Shown one piece after another: positions 8,805 through 16,796 of a stretch of DNA of 43,827 nucleotides (positions are counted from its first letter, which is position 1; every line of letters begins with the position of its first letter). The notes under the pieces were generated by a model. The model saw only the letters and a list, made by a program, of their open reading frames with translations. It did not search any database and was not told the DNA's origin. Origin of the DNA: Pseudoalteromonas sp. CO133X (GTDB lineage Bacteria; Pseudomonadota; Gammaproteobacteria; Enterobacterales; Alteromonadaceae). Location: positions 1-43,827 of the forward strand of contig SGPE01000004.1 in assembly GCA_004208945.1 (NCBI GenBank), in the 5' to 3' direction. Both the position numbers and the translations under genes were made by a program.

Positions 8805-9422
8805 TTACATCCAATCAGCATTACGAATAACGCCCACTGCCAATCCTTCAATATTGAAAGATTCGTGTTCGAGATCAACTTCAATCGGTGCAAACTCGTC
8901 ATTTTCTGCATGTAGGAGGACTTTTCGACCTGCTTTTTCTAAGCGTTTTACAGTCACATCTTCATCAACACGCGCAACGACAACTTGACCATTTTCAGCC
9001 ACTTGTGTTCTGTGTACTGCCAGTAAATCACCATCCATAATGCCTATATCTTTCATACTCATGCCATTAACACGTAGTAAAAAATCTGCAGCGGGCTTAA
9101 ACAAAGATGGATCAACCTGACAATGGCTCTCTACATGTTCCTGCGCTAAAATTGGCTCACCTGCGGCAACACGACCAATTAAAGGGAGTCCTAGTTGTTC
9201 TGGCTCATCTTCTTCAACTAACTGAATACCACGACTCGCACCAGGCTTCATTTTTATCATGCCTTTTTTAGCCAGCGCTTTAAGATGTTCTTCAGCAGCA
9301 TTGGCACTTTTAAAACCAAGCGTTTGAGCTATTTCGGCACGAGTTGGCGGCATGCCTGTATCTTTAATAAATACTTTAATAAGTTCTAATATTTGCGATT
9401 GGCGTTTCGTTAATGGGCGCAT
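8805..9422 (-). CDS. lexA: LexA repressor of the SOS response
   Basis: LexA represses DNA-damage genes and cleaves itself when stimulated by RecA filaments. The 205-aa protein has an N-terminal winged helix (about 1-65, with the recognition region around 28-48) and a C-terminal S24 peptidase domain. The cleavage site is Ala87-Gly88 in RVAAGEP. The catalytic dyad is Ser122 (NGMSMKD) and Lys159 (TVKRL). Two SOS boxes directly upstream indicate autoregulation. No dinF-like gene follows on the same strand, unlike in E. coli. Confidence 0.97.
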   Translation of the reverse strand: MRPLTKRQSQILELIKVFIKDTGMPPTRAEIAQTLGFKSANAAEEHLKALAKKGMIKMKPGASRGIQLVEEDEPEQLGLPLIGRVAAGEPILAQEHVESHCQVDPSLFKPAADFLLRVNGMSMKDIGIMDGDLLAVHRTQVAENGQVVVARVDEDVTVKRLEKAGRKVLLHAENDEFAPIEVDLEHESFNIEGLAVGVIRNADWM

Positions 9423-9426
9423 ACAA

Positions 9427-9442
9427 CTGGTTTTCCATACAG
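9427..9442 (-). promoter_or_regulatory. LexA box, imperfect, proximal
   Basis: CTGG-N8-ACAG differs from the CTGT-N8-ACAG consensus at one position and lies 4 bp before the lexA start codon. Together with the perfect box 25 bp further upstream it forms the tandem operator typical of lexA genes. Confidence 0.7.
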
Positions 9443-9451
9443 TACATTTAA

Positions 9452-9467
9452 CTGTGAGTATATACAG
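9452..9467 (-). promoter_or_regulatory. LexA box, consensus
   Basis: CTGTGAGTATATACAG is a perfect CTGT-N8-ACAG SOS box 29 bp upstream of the lexA start. It predicts negative autoregulation. Confidence 0.88.
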
Positions 9468-9583
9468 TTATCTGAAAATCGCAAATTTAAATTAGCCACC
9501 TCATTTTGCTACAAAACTAACATTGAACAGCACAGTTATATGCAATATGGTAGTAGCTTTAATTAGCTTGCTAAGGAAATACC

Positions 9584-10024
9584 ATGAGCATTTGGCACCA
9601 GCCAATCACTTTAGAGCAATGCCAGCAATTTGCACAAGGCATTACAGGTGAAGGAACTTTAATGAAAACCATGGGCATTGAAATAACCGAAATTGGTGAT
9701 GACTACCTAGTTGCCACCATGCCCGCTATACCAGCCCACCATAATCCAATGGGGATGGTACACGGAGGCGCAAATGTTGTGCTAGCTGAGACTGTGGCCA
9801 GTTATGCGGCAAATTTTGTTGTTGACTTCGAAAAGTTTTATTGTGTCGGCCAAGAGATAAATGCCAATCACCTCAAAGCATCACGCAAAGGCGTACTTAC
9901 AGCAATTACACGCCCTATTCATCTAGGGAAAAGAACATCGGTTTGGGAAATTAAAATTAGTAATGCGGCAGGTGAACTGTGCTGCGTATCACGTATGACC
10001 GCAGCAGTGGTAGAACGAAGATAG
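9584..10024 (+). CDS. Hotdog-fold acyl-CoA thioesterase (MenI/YdiI-like)
   Basis: The 146-aa protein aligns along its length with E. coli YdiI (MenI), which hydrolyses 1,4-dihydroxy-2-naphthoyl-CoA, and with the related PaaI/EntH group. Hallmarks are the HGGANVVLAET helix, with His60 and the catalytic Glu69, plus EINANH and HLGKR. It is cytoplasmic and probably tetrameric, as in the family. No menaquinone genes lie nearby, so the substrate is open: naphthoyl-CoA or general aryl/acyl-CoA proofreading. It is transcribed away from lexA and converges on the next gene with a 5-bp gap. Confidence 0.88.
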   Translation: MSIWHQPITLEQCQQFAQGITGEGTLMKTMGIEITEIGDDYLVATMPAIPAHHNPMGMVHGGANVVLAETVASYAANFVVDFEKFYCVGQEINANHLKASRKGVLTAITRPIHLGKRTSVWEIKISNAAGELCCVSRMTAAVVERR

Positions 10025-10029
10025 CGAGC

Positions 10030-10410
10030 TTAGCTCTGAACTGGGTAAATGGTAATTTCGATCCCTGCGCCAATGGCTGAAATACGTAATAAGGTATCTG
10101 CGTGCAGGGCTTGATTAAAACATTTTGGCGAGTCACCTGACTCAAAACCAATATCAAATGTTCGTTTTGAACACGAAAGCCACTGTTTCAATGCATTGCG
10201 TGAACATGACTCAATTAATTCGCATAATTGATTAATTGCTTTATCTGGCGTGCTAATGTCAGCTGTTGCTTCAATACGAGCAAGTTGACGATATTCATCT
10301 TTGTCATAATGTAAGACCATGGCGTTTTTCTTTAAATCAGCCACCAGTGCACTTATATCGTGTTTTGATTCAAGCTCCAAGTCTACATTTAAAAATTGAA
10401 TTTCCGACAT
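10030..10410 (-). CDS. Uncharacterised 126-aa cytoplasmic protein
   Basis: I do not recognise the family. There is no signal peptide or membrane segment. The sequence is mixed alpha/beta with a helical middle (about 55-80, PDKAINQLCELIESCSR) and a C-terminal strand pair (LLRISAIGAGIEITIYP). It has a single clear start and stands alone, convergent with the thioesterase and divergent from the PepSY gene, so context gives no function. Codon use looks like that of its neighbours. Confidence 0.7.
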   Translation of the reverse strand: MSEIQFLNVDLELESKHDISALVADLKKNAMVLHYDKDEYRQLARIEATADISTPDKAINQLCELIESCSRNALKQWLSCSKRTFDIGFESGDSPKCFNQALHADTLLRISAIGAGIEITIYPVQS

Positions 10411-10567
10411 ACCTTCGTTTTACCCTCTATTAATAGCGATTGGAACTTTAACGCAGTTTTGTCTATATACCAAATCTAGAATACAGTTAATGCGACATTA
10501 TGCCGCATTGGCAGCCTAATTTAAGCTTTTACAATAGCGCCTATACAAAAATAACAAGTGGTTCTCT

Positions 10568-11287
10568 ATGAATAAACGTATGTTCAAATATGCCCGCAAA
10601 GTGCATAAATGGTTAGGTTACTTGCTCGCCATACAAATCTTTTTTTGGCTGCTGGGTGGCTTGGTAATGAGCGCCATTCCACTTGAAAAAGTACATGGCA
10701 AACACTTAGCTAAACGCAGCCTCAGTAATCCATTTAAAGTACATGATTACATGGCATCAATTGATGCAATAACAACTCAGTTTGAGCAAATTAGTGATAT
10801 AAAATACAGCCACTTACTCACAAAACCCACTATTGAAATTGCCACTTTAAACGGTACATTTACCTTCGATGGTATAACGGGTGAAGTAATGGCTAGGCCA
10901 AGTGAATCTGAGATTATTGAAAATGCTAAAGCACACCTACTCATTAGTGCAAAGACCTCTCAAGTACAGCTTTTAGCAAAAGGACCCAGAGAAATTGCAT
11001 ACAAAGCGAATGTTTGGCAAGTCAGCTTTGATGACTGGCTGACAACCACCCTGTATTTAGATAGCGCTACAGGTAAGGTCATTACAGTACGCAGCACTAT
11101 TTGGCGTATTTTCGACTTTTTCTGGATGTTGCATATTATGGATTACGACGAGCGCGAGGACTTTAATAACCCCTTACTTATAAGCTTTGCAGCCACCAGC
11201 GTACTGTTTTGTCTTTCTGGCATTTTATTATTACTACAAAACCTACGTATAAAACGCCGTAAGTCAATTTCAATTATCAGTAAATAA
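10568..11287 (+). CDS. PepSY-domain membrane protein
   Basis: The 239-aa protein has the PepSY-associated TM layout: a helix at about 15-37 (KVHKWLGYLLAIQIFFWLLGG), a periplasmic PepSY-like domain (about 60-180, including the DSATGKVI turn), and a C-terminal helix at about 203-225. Proteins of this group often accompany iron uptake or flavin/ferric reductases, but no such gene is adjacent. The role is therefore unknown beyond an inner-membrane protein with a periplasmic domain. A weak hairpin (GGCACC 11301-11306 with GGTGCC 11315-11320) follows the stop. Confidence 0.82.
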   Translation: MNKRMFKYARKVHKWLGYLLAIQIFFWLLGGLVMSAIPLEKVHGKHLAKRSLSNPFKVHDYMASIDAITTQFEQISDIKYSHLLTKPTIEIATLNGTFTFDGITGEVMARPSESEIIENAKAHLLISAKTSQVQLLAKGPREIAYKANVWQVSFDDWLTTTLYLDSATGKVITVRSTIWRIFDFFWMLHIMDYDEREDFNNPLLISFAATSVLFCLSGILLLLQNLRIKRRKSISIISK

Positions 11288-11437
11288 TCCTACCAGCATC
11301 GGCACCACTGTTTTGGTGCCTTGCTTATAACTTGTCGAAGTTTGAATTGTCCGGACTGATTATCTCGATAACAATCAAACTCTTTTTCTTTTAGAGCTAT
11401 CACTCTACAATAGCAAATCCTGTAGTTCACACATGTG

Positions 11438-12076
11438 ATGGATATGCGTTTATTTTTCTCTTTACTATTTTGCCTTGGGGTTTGTTTTACTGCCTCTGCG
11501 GAGCAATTTTCTAGCTTTTCTAGTGCCAAAAAATATCTAATAAAAACCTTACCAAACGACGCTAAGAGCCTATATTGTGATTGTGATATAAAACGTGAAG
11601 GTAAAAAGTTAGTGCCTGATCCAACGCGATGCGGCTACCTGCCGCGAAATGCTGTCACCCGTTCTGGTAAACAAAATATACGGGCACACCGTATTGAGTG
11701 GGAACATATTGTACCTGCTTGGGAGTTTGGTCATCAACTGCAGTGCTGGCAAGAAGGTGGTAGAAAAAATTGCCGAAAAGTGAGTAAAAAGTTTCGTCAA
11801 ATGGAAGCTGACATAAATAACTTAGCACCAGCCATCGGTGAAATTAATGCTGATCGCTCTAACTATCGTTTTGGTATGGTAGCCAATAACATCAAACAGT
11901 ACGGAGCATGTCCTGTTAAGGTTGACTTTAAACAGCGTGTTGTTGAACCGCCAGTTTATGCTCGAAAGCGCATTGCAGATACTTACTTCTATATGCAAAA
12001 AACCTATGGACTCGCTATTTCAAACAAACAACAGAAGCTCTTTGAAGCATGGCAAAAACTTGAACCTGCAGACTGA
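11438..12076 (+). CDS. endA: Endonuclease I family secreted DNase, short C-terminus
   Basis: Family members (E. coli EndA, Vibrio Dns/Vvn) are periplasmic or extracellular non-specific nucleases using a beta-beta-alpha-metal site. The product has a signal peptide (cleavage about residue 21, SA-EQ) and the conserved RIEWEHIVPAWEFGHQLQCWQ, with the catalytic Glu-His pair about 89-90. The NNLAPAIGEINADRSNY metal-site segment follows. Cysteines match the family's disulfides in the first part. The protein stops right after LFEAWQKLEPAD, where E. coli and Vibrio homologues continue for about 30 residues with a final conserved Cys. Starts at 11438 or 11444 are both possible; GTG 11435 is less likely. 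Confidence 0.9.
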   Translation: MDMRLFFSLLFCLGVCFTASAEQFSSFSSAKKYLIKTLPNDAKSLYCDCDIKREGKKLVPDPTRCGYLPRNAVTRSGKQNIRAHRIEWEHIVPAWEFGHQLQCWQEGGRKNCRKVSKKFRQMEADINNLAPAIGEINADRSNYRFGMVANNIKQYGACPVKVDFKQRVVEPPVYARKRIADTYFYMQKTYGLAISNKQQKLFEAWQKLEPAD

Positions 12077-12188
12077 CATGATGCGCTGAAAATTTATACA
12101 CTTATTTACACTATTTAGATCGCCCTTTATTGTCATCGCGTATACTTACTGATACTTTTTCAACAACTGTTTACAGGAAAGTAATCTC

Positions 12189-13814
12189 ATGTTTAAAAGT
12201 AACAAACTCGCGCAGGCGACTTTTTTTCTCTTTTCAAGCCTTTATTTAACGGCTTGCGGTGGGGGCAGTTCGTTAGACTCTGACACAGATACAGTAACTC
12301 CACCTCCCGCTGACTCTTCCACTGTTTGGACAGCCGGTACATTTGCGCCATCCAGCGAGTTTAAAGATCAATGCGCCGTCCCTCGCACAGGAAATGATCC
12401 ATTCAATGAAAATCAGCCTTACCCCGACACTGCTGGTTCTGAGTTTACAGAAAAAATGTGGTTACGCTCATGGAGTGATGAAACATACCTTTGGTACGAT
12501 GAAATCGAAGACAACAACCCTAATGACTTTAGCTCAGTTGCAGCCTACTACGCTCAACTGAAAACATTTCAAACGACAGACTCAGGCGCTAACAAAGACA
12601 ACTTTCATTTTAGTCAGCCAACTGAAGATTTTTTCAAAGAGTCGCAATCTGGTGTTGTATCGGGCTACGGAATCAACTGGGCTTTTCTTAGTAACACACC
12701 ACCTCGAATACTACGCATTGCCTATTTAGAGGATGGCTCACCTGCCGCCAATGCGGGTTTACAACGCGGTGATACGGTTTTATCGGCGGATAATATAAGT
12801 ATTAACGACAACACCGAAGCTGGCATTGAAATTTTGAATGAAGTACTGTTCAACCCCACTGCTGGCAGCACCCATAACCTTAAACTACGAAGCAATGATG
12901 GTACTGAAAAATCAATCAATGTGGTAGCAGGTAATATTACCCAAACCCCTGTGCAAAATGTGAATACACTGATCACTGAAAATGGCACCAAAGTTGGTTA
13001 TATGCAGTTTAATAGTCACATAAGCATTGCCCAGCCTGAGCTTATTAATGCTGTTAATAAGTTCAAAACCGATATGATCGATGAGCTTGTGATTGACTTT
13101 AGATACAACGGTGGTGGCGTATTGGCTCTTTCTGCACAACTTGCTTACATGGTTGCAGGCCCTGCCAATAGTAGAGGTTTTGACTATTATCAAACCATTA
13201 GGAACGACAAACAACCCAATGATACGCCCTTTCCATTTATTGACTTTGAAATTGATTATTCAACTTTTCAAGCGACTAACAACACACTCCCCGATTTAAA
13301 CTTATCAAAAGTGTATGTGCTTAGCACTGAAGGAACTTGCTCGGCATCAGAAGCATTTATTAATGGGCTCAAAGGCATCAACGCAGAGGTTATTCTAATT
13401 GGTGATAAGACTTGTGGTAAACCGTACGGGTTTAATCCAACTCATAACTGTGCAACAACCTACTTTACTATTCAATTTTCGGGAGTGAATGAAAAGGGGT
13501 TCGGTGAATATTCAGATGGCTTAAAACCGACTCCTACTCCGCAGTTTGACGCTGACGTGCAAGGTTGTCTGGCTGCAGACGATTTTAACCATCAGTTGGG
13601 CGATAAAAACGAAGGTTTATTATCTACAGCACTTTTCCATATCGCGAATAATCGCTGCCCTATTTCAACTCAAACAGCAAAAATCAAACAGCCCAACACC
13701 TCAGTCAATGCGTTAGCGGATAAAGGCTTACCACTCGTTCCTAAACAACCGCTATATAAAGAGAATATGGACTTAACACGCCCCTTACCAACAAAAGGAA
13801 ATAGCGATGAGTAA
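12189..13814 (+). CDS. S41 family protease lipoprotein with PDZ domain
   Basis: This C-terminal-processing-type serine protease is anchored as a lipoprotein (signal ending LTAC, Cys23, then GGGSS). After an acidic N-terminal segment comes a PDZ-like domain (about 170-235, GSPAANAGLQRGDTVLS) and the S41 domain. The catalytic Ser is in CSASE (residues 384-388), and a Lys of DKTCGK (407-411) follows at the usual distance. DFRYNGGG (about 302-309) is the conserved family strand. The product is longer (541 aa) than housekeeping Prc/CtpA and has extra Cys residues suggesting disulfides. The next gene overlaps it by 8 bp. Confidence 0.87.
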   Translation: MFKSNKLAQATFFLFSSLYLTACGGGSSLDSDTDTVTPPPADSSTVWTAGTFAPSSEFKDQCAVPRTGNDPFNENQPYPDTAGSEFTEKMWLRSWSDETYLWYDEIEDNNPNDFSSVAAYYAQLKTFQTTDSGANKDNFHFSQPTEDFFKESQSGVVSGYGINWAFLSNTPPRILRIAYLEDGSPAANAGLQRGDTVLSADNISINDNTEAGIEILNEVLFNPTAGSTHNLKLRSNDGTEKSINVVAGNITQTPVQNVNTLITENGTKVGYMQFNSHISIAQPELINAVNKFKTDMIDELVIDFRYNGGGVLALSAQLAYMVAGPANSRGFDYYQTIRNDKQPNDTPFPFIDFEIDYSTFQATNNTLPDLNLSKVYVLSTEGTCSASEAFINGLKGINAEVILIGDKTCGKPYGFNPTHNCATTYFTIQFSGVNEKGFGEYSDGLKPTPTPQFDADVQGCLAADDFNHQLGDKNEGLLSTALFHIANNRCPISTQTAKIKQPNTSVNALADKGLPLVPKQPLYKENMDLTRPLPTKGNSDE

Positions 13815-14181
13815 AAAATACCTCTTTATTTCATCATTACTGATGAGTTTAACTGCGTGTCAAAGTACCCAAGCAAAGCAACCGCTAGATGCGACGTTAA
13901 CTCGCATCAACCCAGGCGTGATTACCGAGTTACAACAGGCCATTCAATCAGCTAAAGGGGGGGCTTTAGTGACCTTAGCTGATGATGTGTTCACCAAAAG
14001 TGCTGTGCTTTTAATTGATCATGGTACAGGAAAAGGACCTGATGGATTGCCAATAATGGGCGCCCATTCAATTCCTTCTGAGAAGTTTCTGTTGCAAAAA
14101 GCAGGCGAGCAATGCCTGCTTTACTACCCCAAAAAAGAGCGCCGTATTCCACTTCCTAATGTAGAGTGCGAAGTTAACTAA
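13807..14181 (+). CDS. Small uncharacterised lipoprotein coupled to the S41 protease
   Basis: The 124-aa product has a lipoprotein signal ending LTAC (Cys18). The mature part has no family I recognise: about 100 residues including a GGALVTLADDVFTKSAVLLIDH stretch and two further Cys (CLLYY, VEC) that may pair. The ATG lies inside the last codons of the protease gene (8-bp overlap), a strong sign of co-translation. An accessory, inhibitor or substrate role with the protease is inference from coupling only. Confidence 0.78.
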   Translation: MSKKYLFISSLLMSLTACQSTQAKQPLDATLTRINPGVITELQQAIQSAKGGALVTLADDVFTKSAVLLIDHGTGKGPDGLPIMGAHSIPSEKFLLQKAGEQCLLYYPKKERRIPLPNVECEVN

Positions 14182-14214
14182 CAATCAGGCACAGCACAGG
14201 CTGCGCCCTTATCA

Positions 14215-15378
14215 TTATAGGCTTTGATGAGGGCCAAACACCTCATAGTGAATGCGCTCACTTGCAACCCCAATACTTAGCAGCTGCTCTTTTATCATTG
14301 TCATAAAGGCGACTGGACCACACAGGTAAAAGTCACCTTTGCTAATTGGTAAGCTATCAGCGATATGGTTTACATCCATCAAGCCCGCAAAATCTCCCCC
14401 TTTGCCATCTTTTAACCACGTAACACAATGCAATGAAGCGTGCGCTTGTTGTTGCTTTATTAAATACTCTTTAAAGGCAAACTGCGCCTCACTGTCGCAA
14501 GCATGTAGGTAATGGATTGACTGATTAGGTTGATTACCTAATAGTGTTTCTAGCATCGCCATCATTGGGGTTTGACCAACACCCGCTGAAATCAATACGA
14601 CAGGCGAGTCGATTTCGCGAAGCACAAAGTCGCCTGCTGGAGGATAAACTTCAATTACCTCGCCTTCGCGCAAGCTATGTAAATGGTAGGAGACTAAACC
14701 TTCTTGCTTTACGCTAATACGGTAGTTTTCGCCATTACTTTGCTGCGAAATAGAGTATTGGCGAATTTGAGTATTATTACTGTTTTCAGGTTTAACTTTA
14801 ATACCCAAATACTGCCCAGGTAGATGTGACACCACCGCTTTACCGTCACAAGGAGTCAGAGTAAAACTACAAATATGCTCTGACTCGATATGCTTATGTG
14901 AAATAGTAAATAAACGTGTACCAAACCAACCCCCTTGGGCTTGCTTAGTTTTGTTGTATAGTGCCATTTCTTCTGTAATACAGACATCTGCAAGCAGTGC
15001 ATACGCTTCTCGCCATGCATATTCAACCTCAGCGGTAAACTGCTCAGGCAACAACTCCTTAAGCGTTGCAATTAAGTGACCACCTACAATCGGATAGTGC
15101 TCAGGTAAAATGTGATAACTAGTATGCTTATGATTTATACGCGCTAAAGCGTCTTTCAAAACAGCAAGATTATCAATATTTGTAGCATAGGCAGCTAACG
15201 CATTAAACAACGCAAATTGCTGAGAGCCTGATTGCTGATGGGTCATATTAAAAATATTTTTTAACTCTGGATTATAACTAAACATACGATCATAAAAGTA
15301 TTCAGTAACCTGAGGGCCCGCCTCTGCTAGCAACGGTACTGTACTTTTAACAATCTCGATCGTTTTTTCAGACAACAT
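14215..15378 (-). CDS. hmp: Flavohaemoglobin, nitric oxide dioxygenase
   Basis: Hmp converts NO and O2 to nitrate using NAD(P)H, in the cytoplasm. The 387-aa protein has a globin domain (about 1-135; proximal His85 in INHKH), an FAD-binding reductase domain (RQYSIS) and an NAD-binding domain (SAGVGQTPMMAML; CGPVAFM near the C-terminus). GAGGAAAC lies ahead of the ATG. It follows nnrS by 29 bp on the same strand. A sigma-54 promoter and NorR-type sites upstream of nnrS point to NO-induced expression of both. Confidence 0.97.
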   Translation of the reverse strand: MLSEKTIEIVKSTVPLLAEAGPQVTEYFYDRMFSYNPELKNIFNMTHQQSGSQQFALFNALAAYATNIDNLAVLKDALARINHKHTSYHILPEHYPIVGGHLIATLKELLPEQFTAEVEYAWREAYALLADVCITEEMALYNKTKQAQGGWFGTRLFTISHKHIESEHICSFTLTPCDGKAVVSHLPGQYLGIKVKPENSNNTQIRQYSISQQSNGENYRISVKQEGLVSYHLHSLREGEVIEVYPPAGDFVLREIDSPVVLISAGVGQTPMMAMLETLLGNQPNQSIHYLHACDSEAQFAFKEYLIKQQQAHASLHCVTWLKDGKGGDFAGLMDVNHIADSLPISKGDFYLCGPVAFMTMIKEQLLSIGVASERIHYEVFGPHQSL

Positions 15379-15407
15379 ATAGTTTCCTCTATTTATAAAG
15401 GGAGTAA

Positions 15408-16640
15408 TTAACCCACGCGGCCATCTACACGACGTTTAACTAAAATGGGCACGCAATGAAATAAGAACAATAAAAAGCCAGCTATCCACAGCATTGCACT
15501 CAGTTGCCATGCCAAGTGGTGACCTATCAAAGATACAAGGAGAGCGCGTATAATCGCAGCAACGGCAATACACACAAATGCTAAGGTAATGATAAATGGC
15601 ACTTTTAGGGGGCGGCCGGTATGACCATGAGACACACGAACCATCATAGCTAAGATCATTAAGCCAATCGTACCTACAGTGATAAAATGCAGCGCATCTT
15701 TAAATAAAATGAACGAACTATAGTTGCTCAGTGCAATTAGGAGTAAACCTATGCTCAAAGCCCAATATGAAAGGTGTAGTGACCATAACAGAGGTACTTT
15801 TAGTATCCCCTTTTGCCACCAAGCGACACTGCGATAAAAATGCAAACAAGCAAGCCAAGCAAAAACCCAACCTACGCTCATTTGATTAAAGAATAATTGA
15901 CTAAAGAAGAACCAAGCAATAGCAAATAAAGAGCTTACAACAACCAGTTTATCAAGCCTTGGTAGGCGAACTTGCTCGGTAAGATTCAACCCTCGCGCGG
16001 TGAAAAATGGCACAACACGGCCTGCAACAATACCAACCAATAAAGTCATCACAATCACCGCGGTATCCGCAACACTGAGCGCAAAGAGCATATTTTCAGC
16101 AATCACCAATGCCAAAAAAATAATATTAAGAGCACATAGCATGGAGGCAATAGTGATAAACACGTAATTCTGCTTACTACTTGCTTTGAGCAACATATTA
16201 CTAAGGGTAATAATGCCGGCTAACCACCATATAAGCTGAAACACTCCCACCACATATAAATTAAAATTCGCTGTTATTATGGCAGGTAAAAAGAAACTCA
16301 AACGTGCTAATAACCACACACCTGTCATTAGACAAAGCTTGCTGCCACTGACACTAGGAACACCAGTCCAGGTTTGCGCTGCTGTCAGTAAAAACCCCAT
16401 AGCAACAACACCTGAAAAACCAAATAGCATTTCATGGGCATGCCAAAGCGTAGCTGGTACAGTTAAATGCCAGTTGGCATAACCGCTTAGCATGAGTAAC
16501 CAATAACTCATAGAACCCACGGCTAATACACCAGCAACCAAAAAGTAAGGCCTAAATGCCAATGCCCAAATAGGCCATTGACTGACTTGATGAGCCTTTA
16601 CTTTTTTTGGCATTGGCTCTGTTAAATTAATGACTTTCAT
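15408..16640 (-). CDS. nnrS: NnrS family haem-copper membrane protein
   Basis: NnrS is a polytopic membrane protein linked to NO resistance; in Vibrio cholerae it belongs to the NorR regulon with hmpA and limits damage by NO-derived iron complexes. This 410-aa product has about twelve helices and the family's WHAHEMLFGFSG motif near residue 65 and HFITVGTIGLMILAMMVRVSHGHTG near 315. I chose the ATG at 16640, which has GAGAG at suitable spacing, over the in-frame GTG at 16646. It is the first gene of nnrS-hmp. Confidence 0.94.
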   Translation of the reverse strand: MKVINLTEPMPKKVKAHQVSQWPIWALAFRPYFLVAGVLAVGSMSYWLLMLSGYANWHLTVPATLWHAHEMLFGFSGVVAMGFLLTAAQTWTGVPSVSGSKLCLMTGVWLLARLSFFLPAIITANFNLYVVGVFQLIWWLAGIITLSNMLLKASSKQNYVFITIASMLCALNIIFLALVIAENMLFALSVADTAVIVMTLLVGIVAGRVVPFFTARGLNLTEQVRLPRLDKLVVVSSLFAIAWFFFSQLFFNQMSVGWVFAWLACLHFYRSVAWWQKGILKVPLLWSLHLSYWALSIGLLLIALSNYSSFILFKDALHFITVGTIGLMILAMMVRVSHGHTGRPLKVPFIITLAFVCIAVAAIIRALLVSLIGHHLAWQLSAMLWIAGFLLFLFHCVPILVKRRVDGRVG

Positions 16641-16672
16641 TACCACTCTCAGCGTTTAATTTCCCCAGCTAT

Positions 16673-16688
16673 TGCACAGTTCAAGCCA
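16673..16688 (-). promoter_or_regulatory. Sigma-54 promoter of nnrS-hmp
   Basis: On the minus strand TGGCTTGAACTGTGCA has the invariant GG and GC dinucleotides 10 bp apart (GG-N10-GC), fitting the -24/-12 consensus TGGCAC-N5-TTGCA at most positions. The start site would be near 16663, about 23 bp before the nnrS ATG. NorR is a sigma-54 activator, which fits. Confidence 0.75.
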
Positions 16689-16741
16689 AAAATAAAAGCC
16701 ATTAAATATCAGTCAACTATATTTAATCGCTTGATAAAAAA

Positions 16742-16752
16742 GTCAAAATGAC
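16742..16752. promoter_or_regulatory. NorR-type enhancer site 1
   Basis: GTCAAAATGAC fits the GT-N7-AC enhancer core bound by NorR. It is near -85 relative to the predicted nnrS start, a normal position for a sigma-54 enhancer. Confidence 0.65.
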
Positions 16753-16785
16753 ACACCATTAAAAACATCAATAAAACACATTCAG

Positions 16786-16796
16786 GTCAAATTGAC
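16786..16796. promoter_or_regulatory. NorR-type enhancer site 2, abutting the norR start codon
   Basis: GTCAAATTGAC is a second GT-N7-AC match, differing from site 1 at one base. It lies near -128 relative to nnrS and directly touches the norR ATG. NorR bound here would probably also hinder its own gene. Confidence 0.65.

Noticed and set aside
12077..12188. Possible remnant of the missing endA C-terminus after the stop codon
   Set aside because: Reading past the TGA in all three frames gives no NP-x-V or final Cys pattern, so I do not call a frameshift or pseudogene.
16727..16747. FNR-like TTGAT...GTCAA upstream of norR
   Set aside because: The spacer is 6 instead of 4 and the right half deviates from ATCAA.
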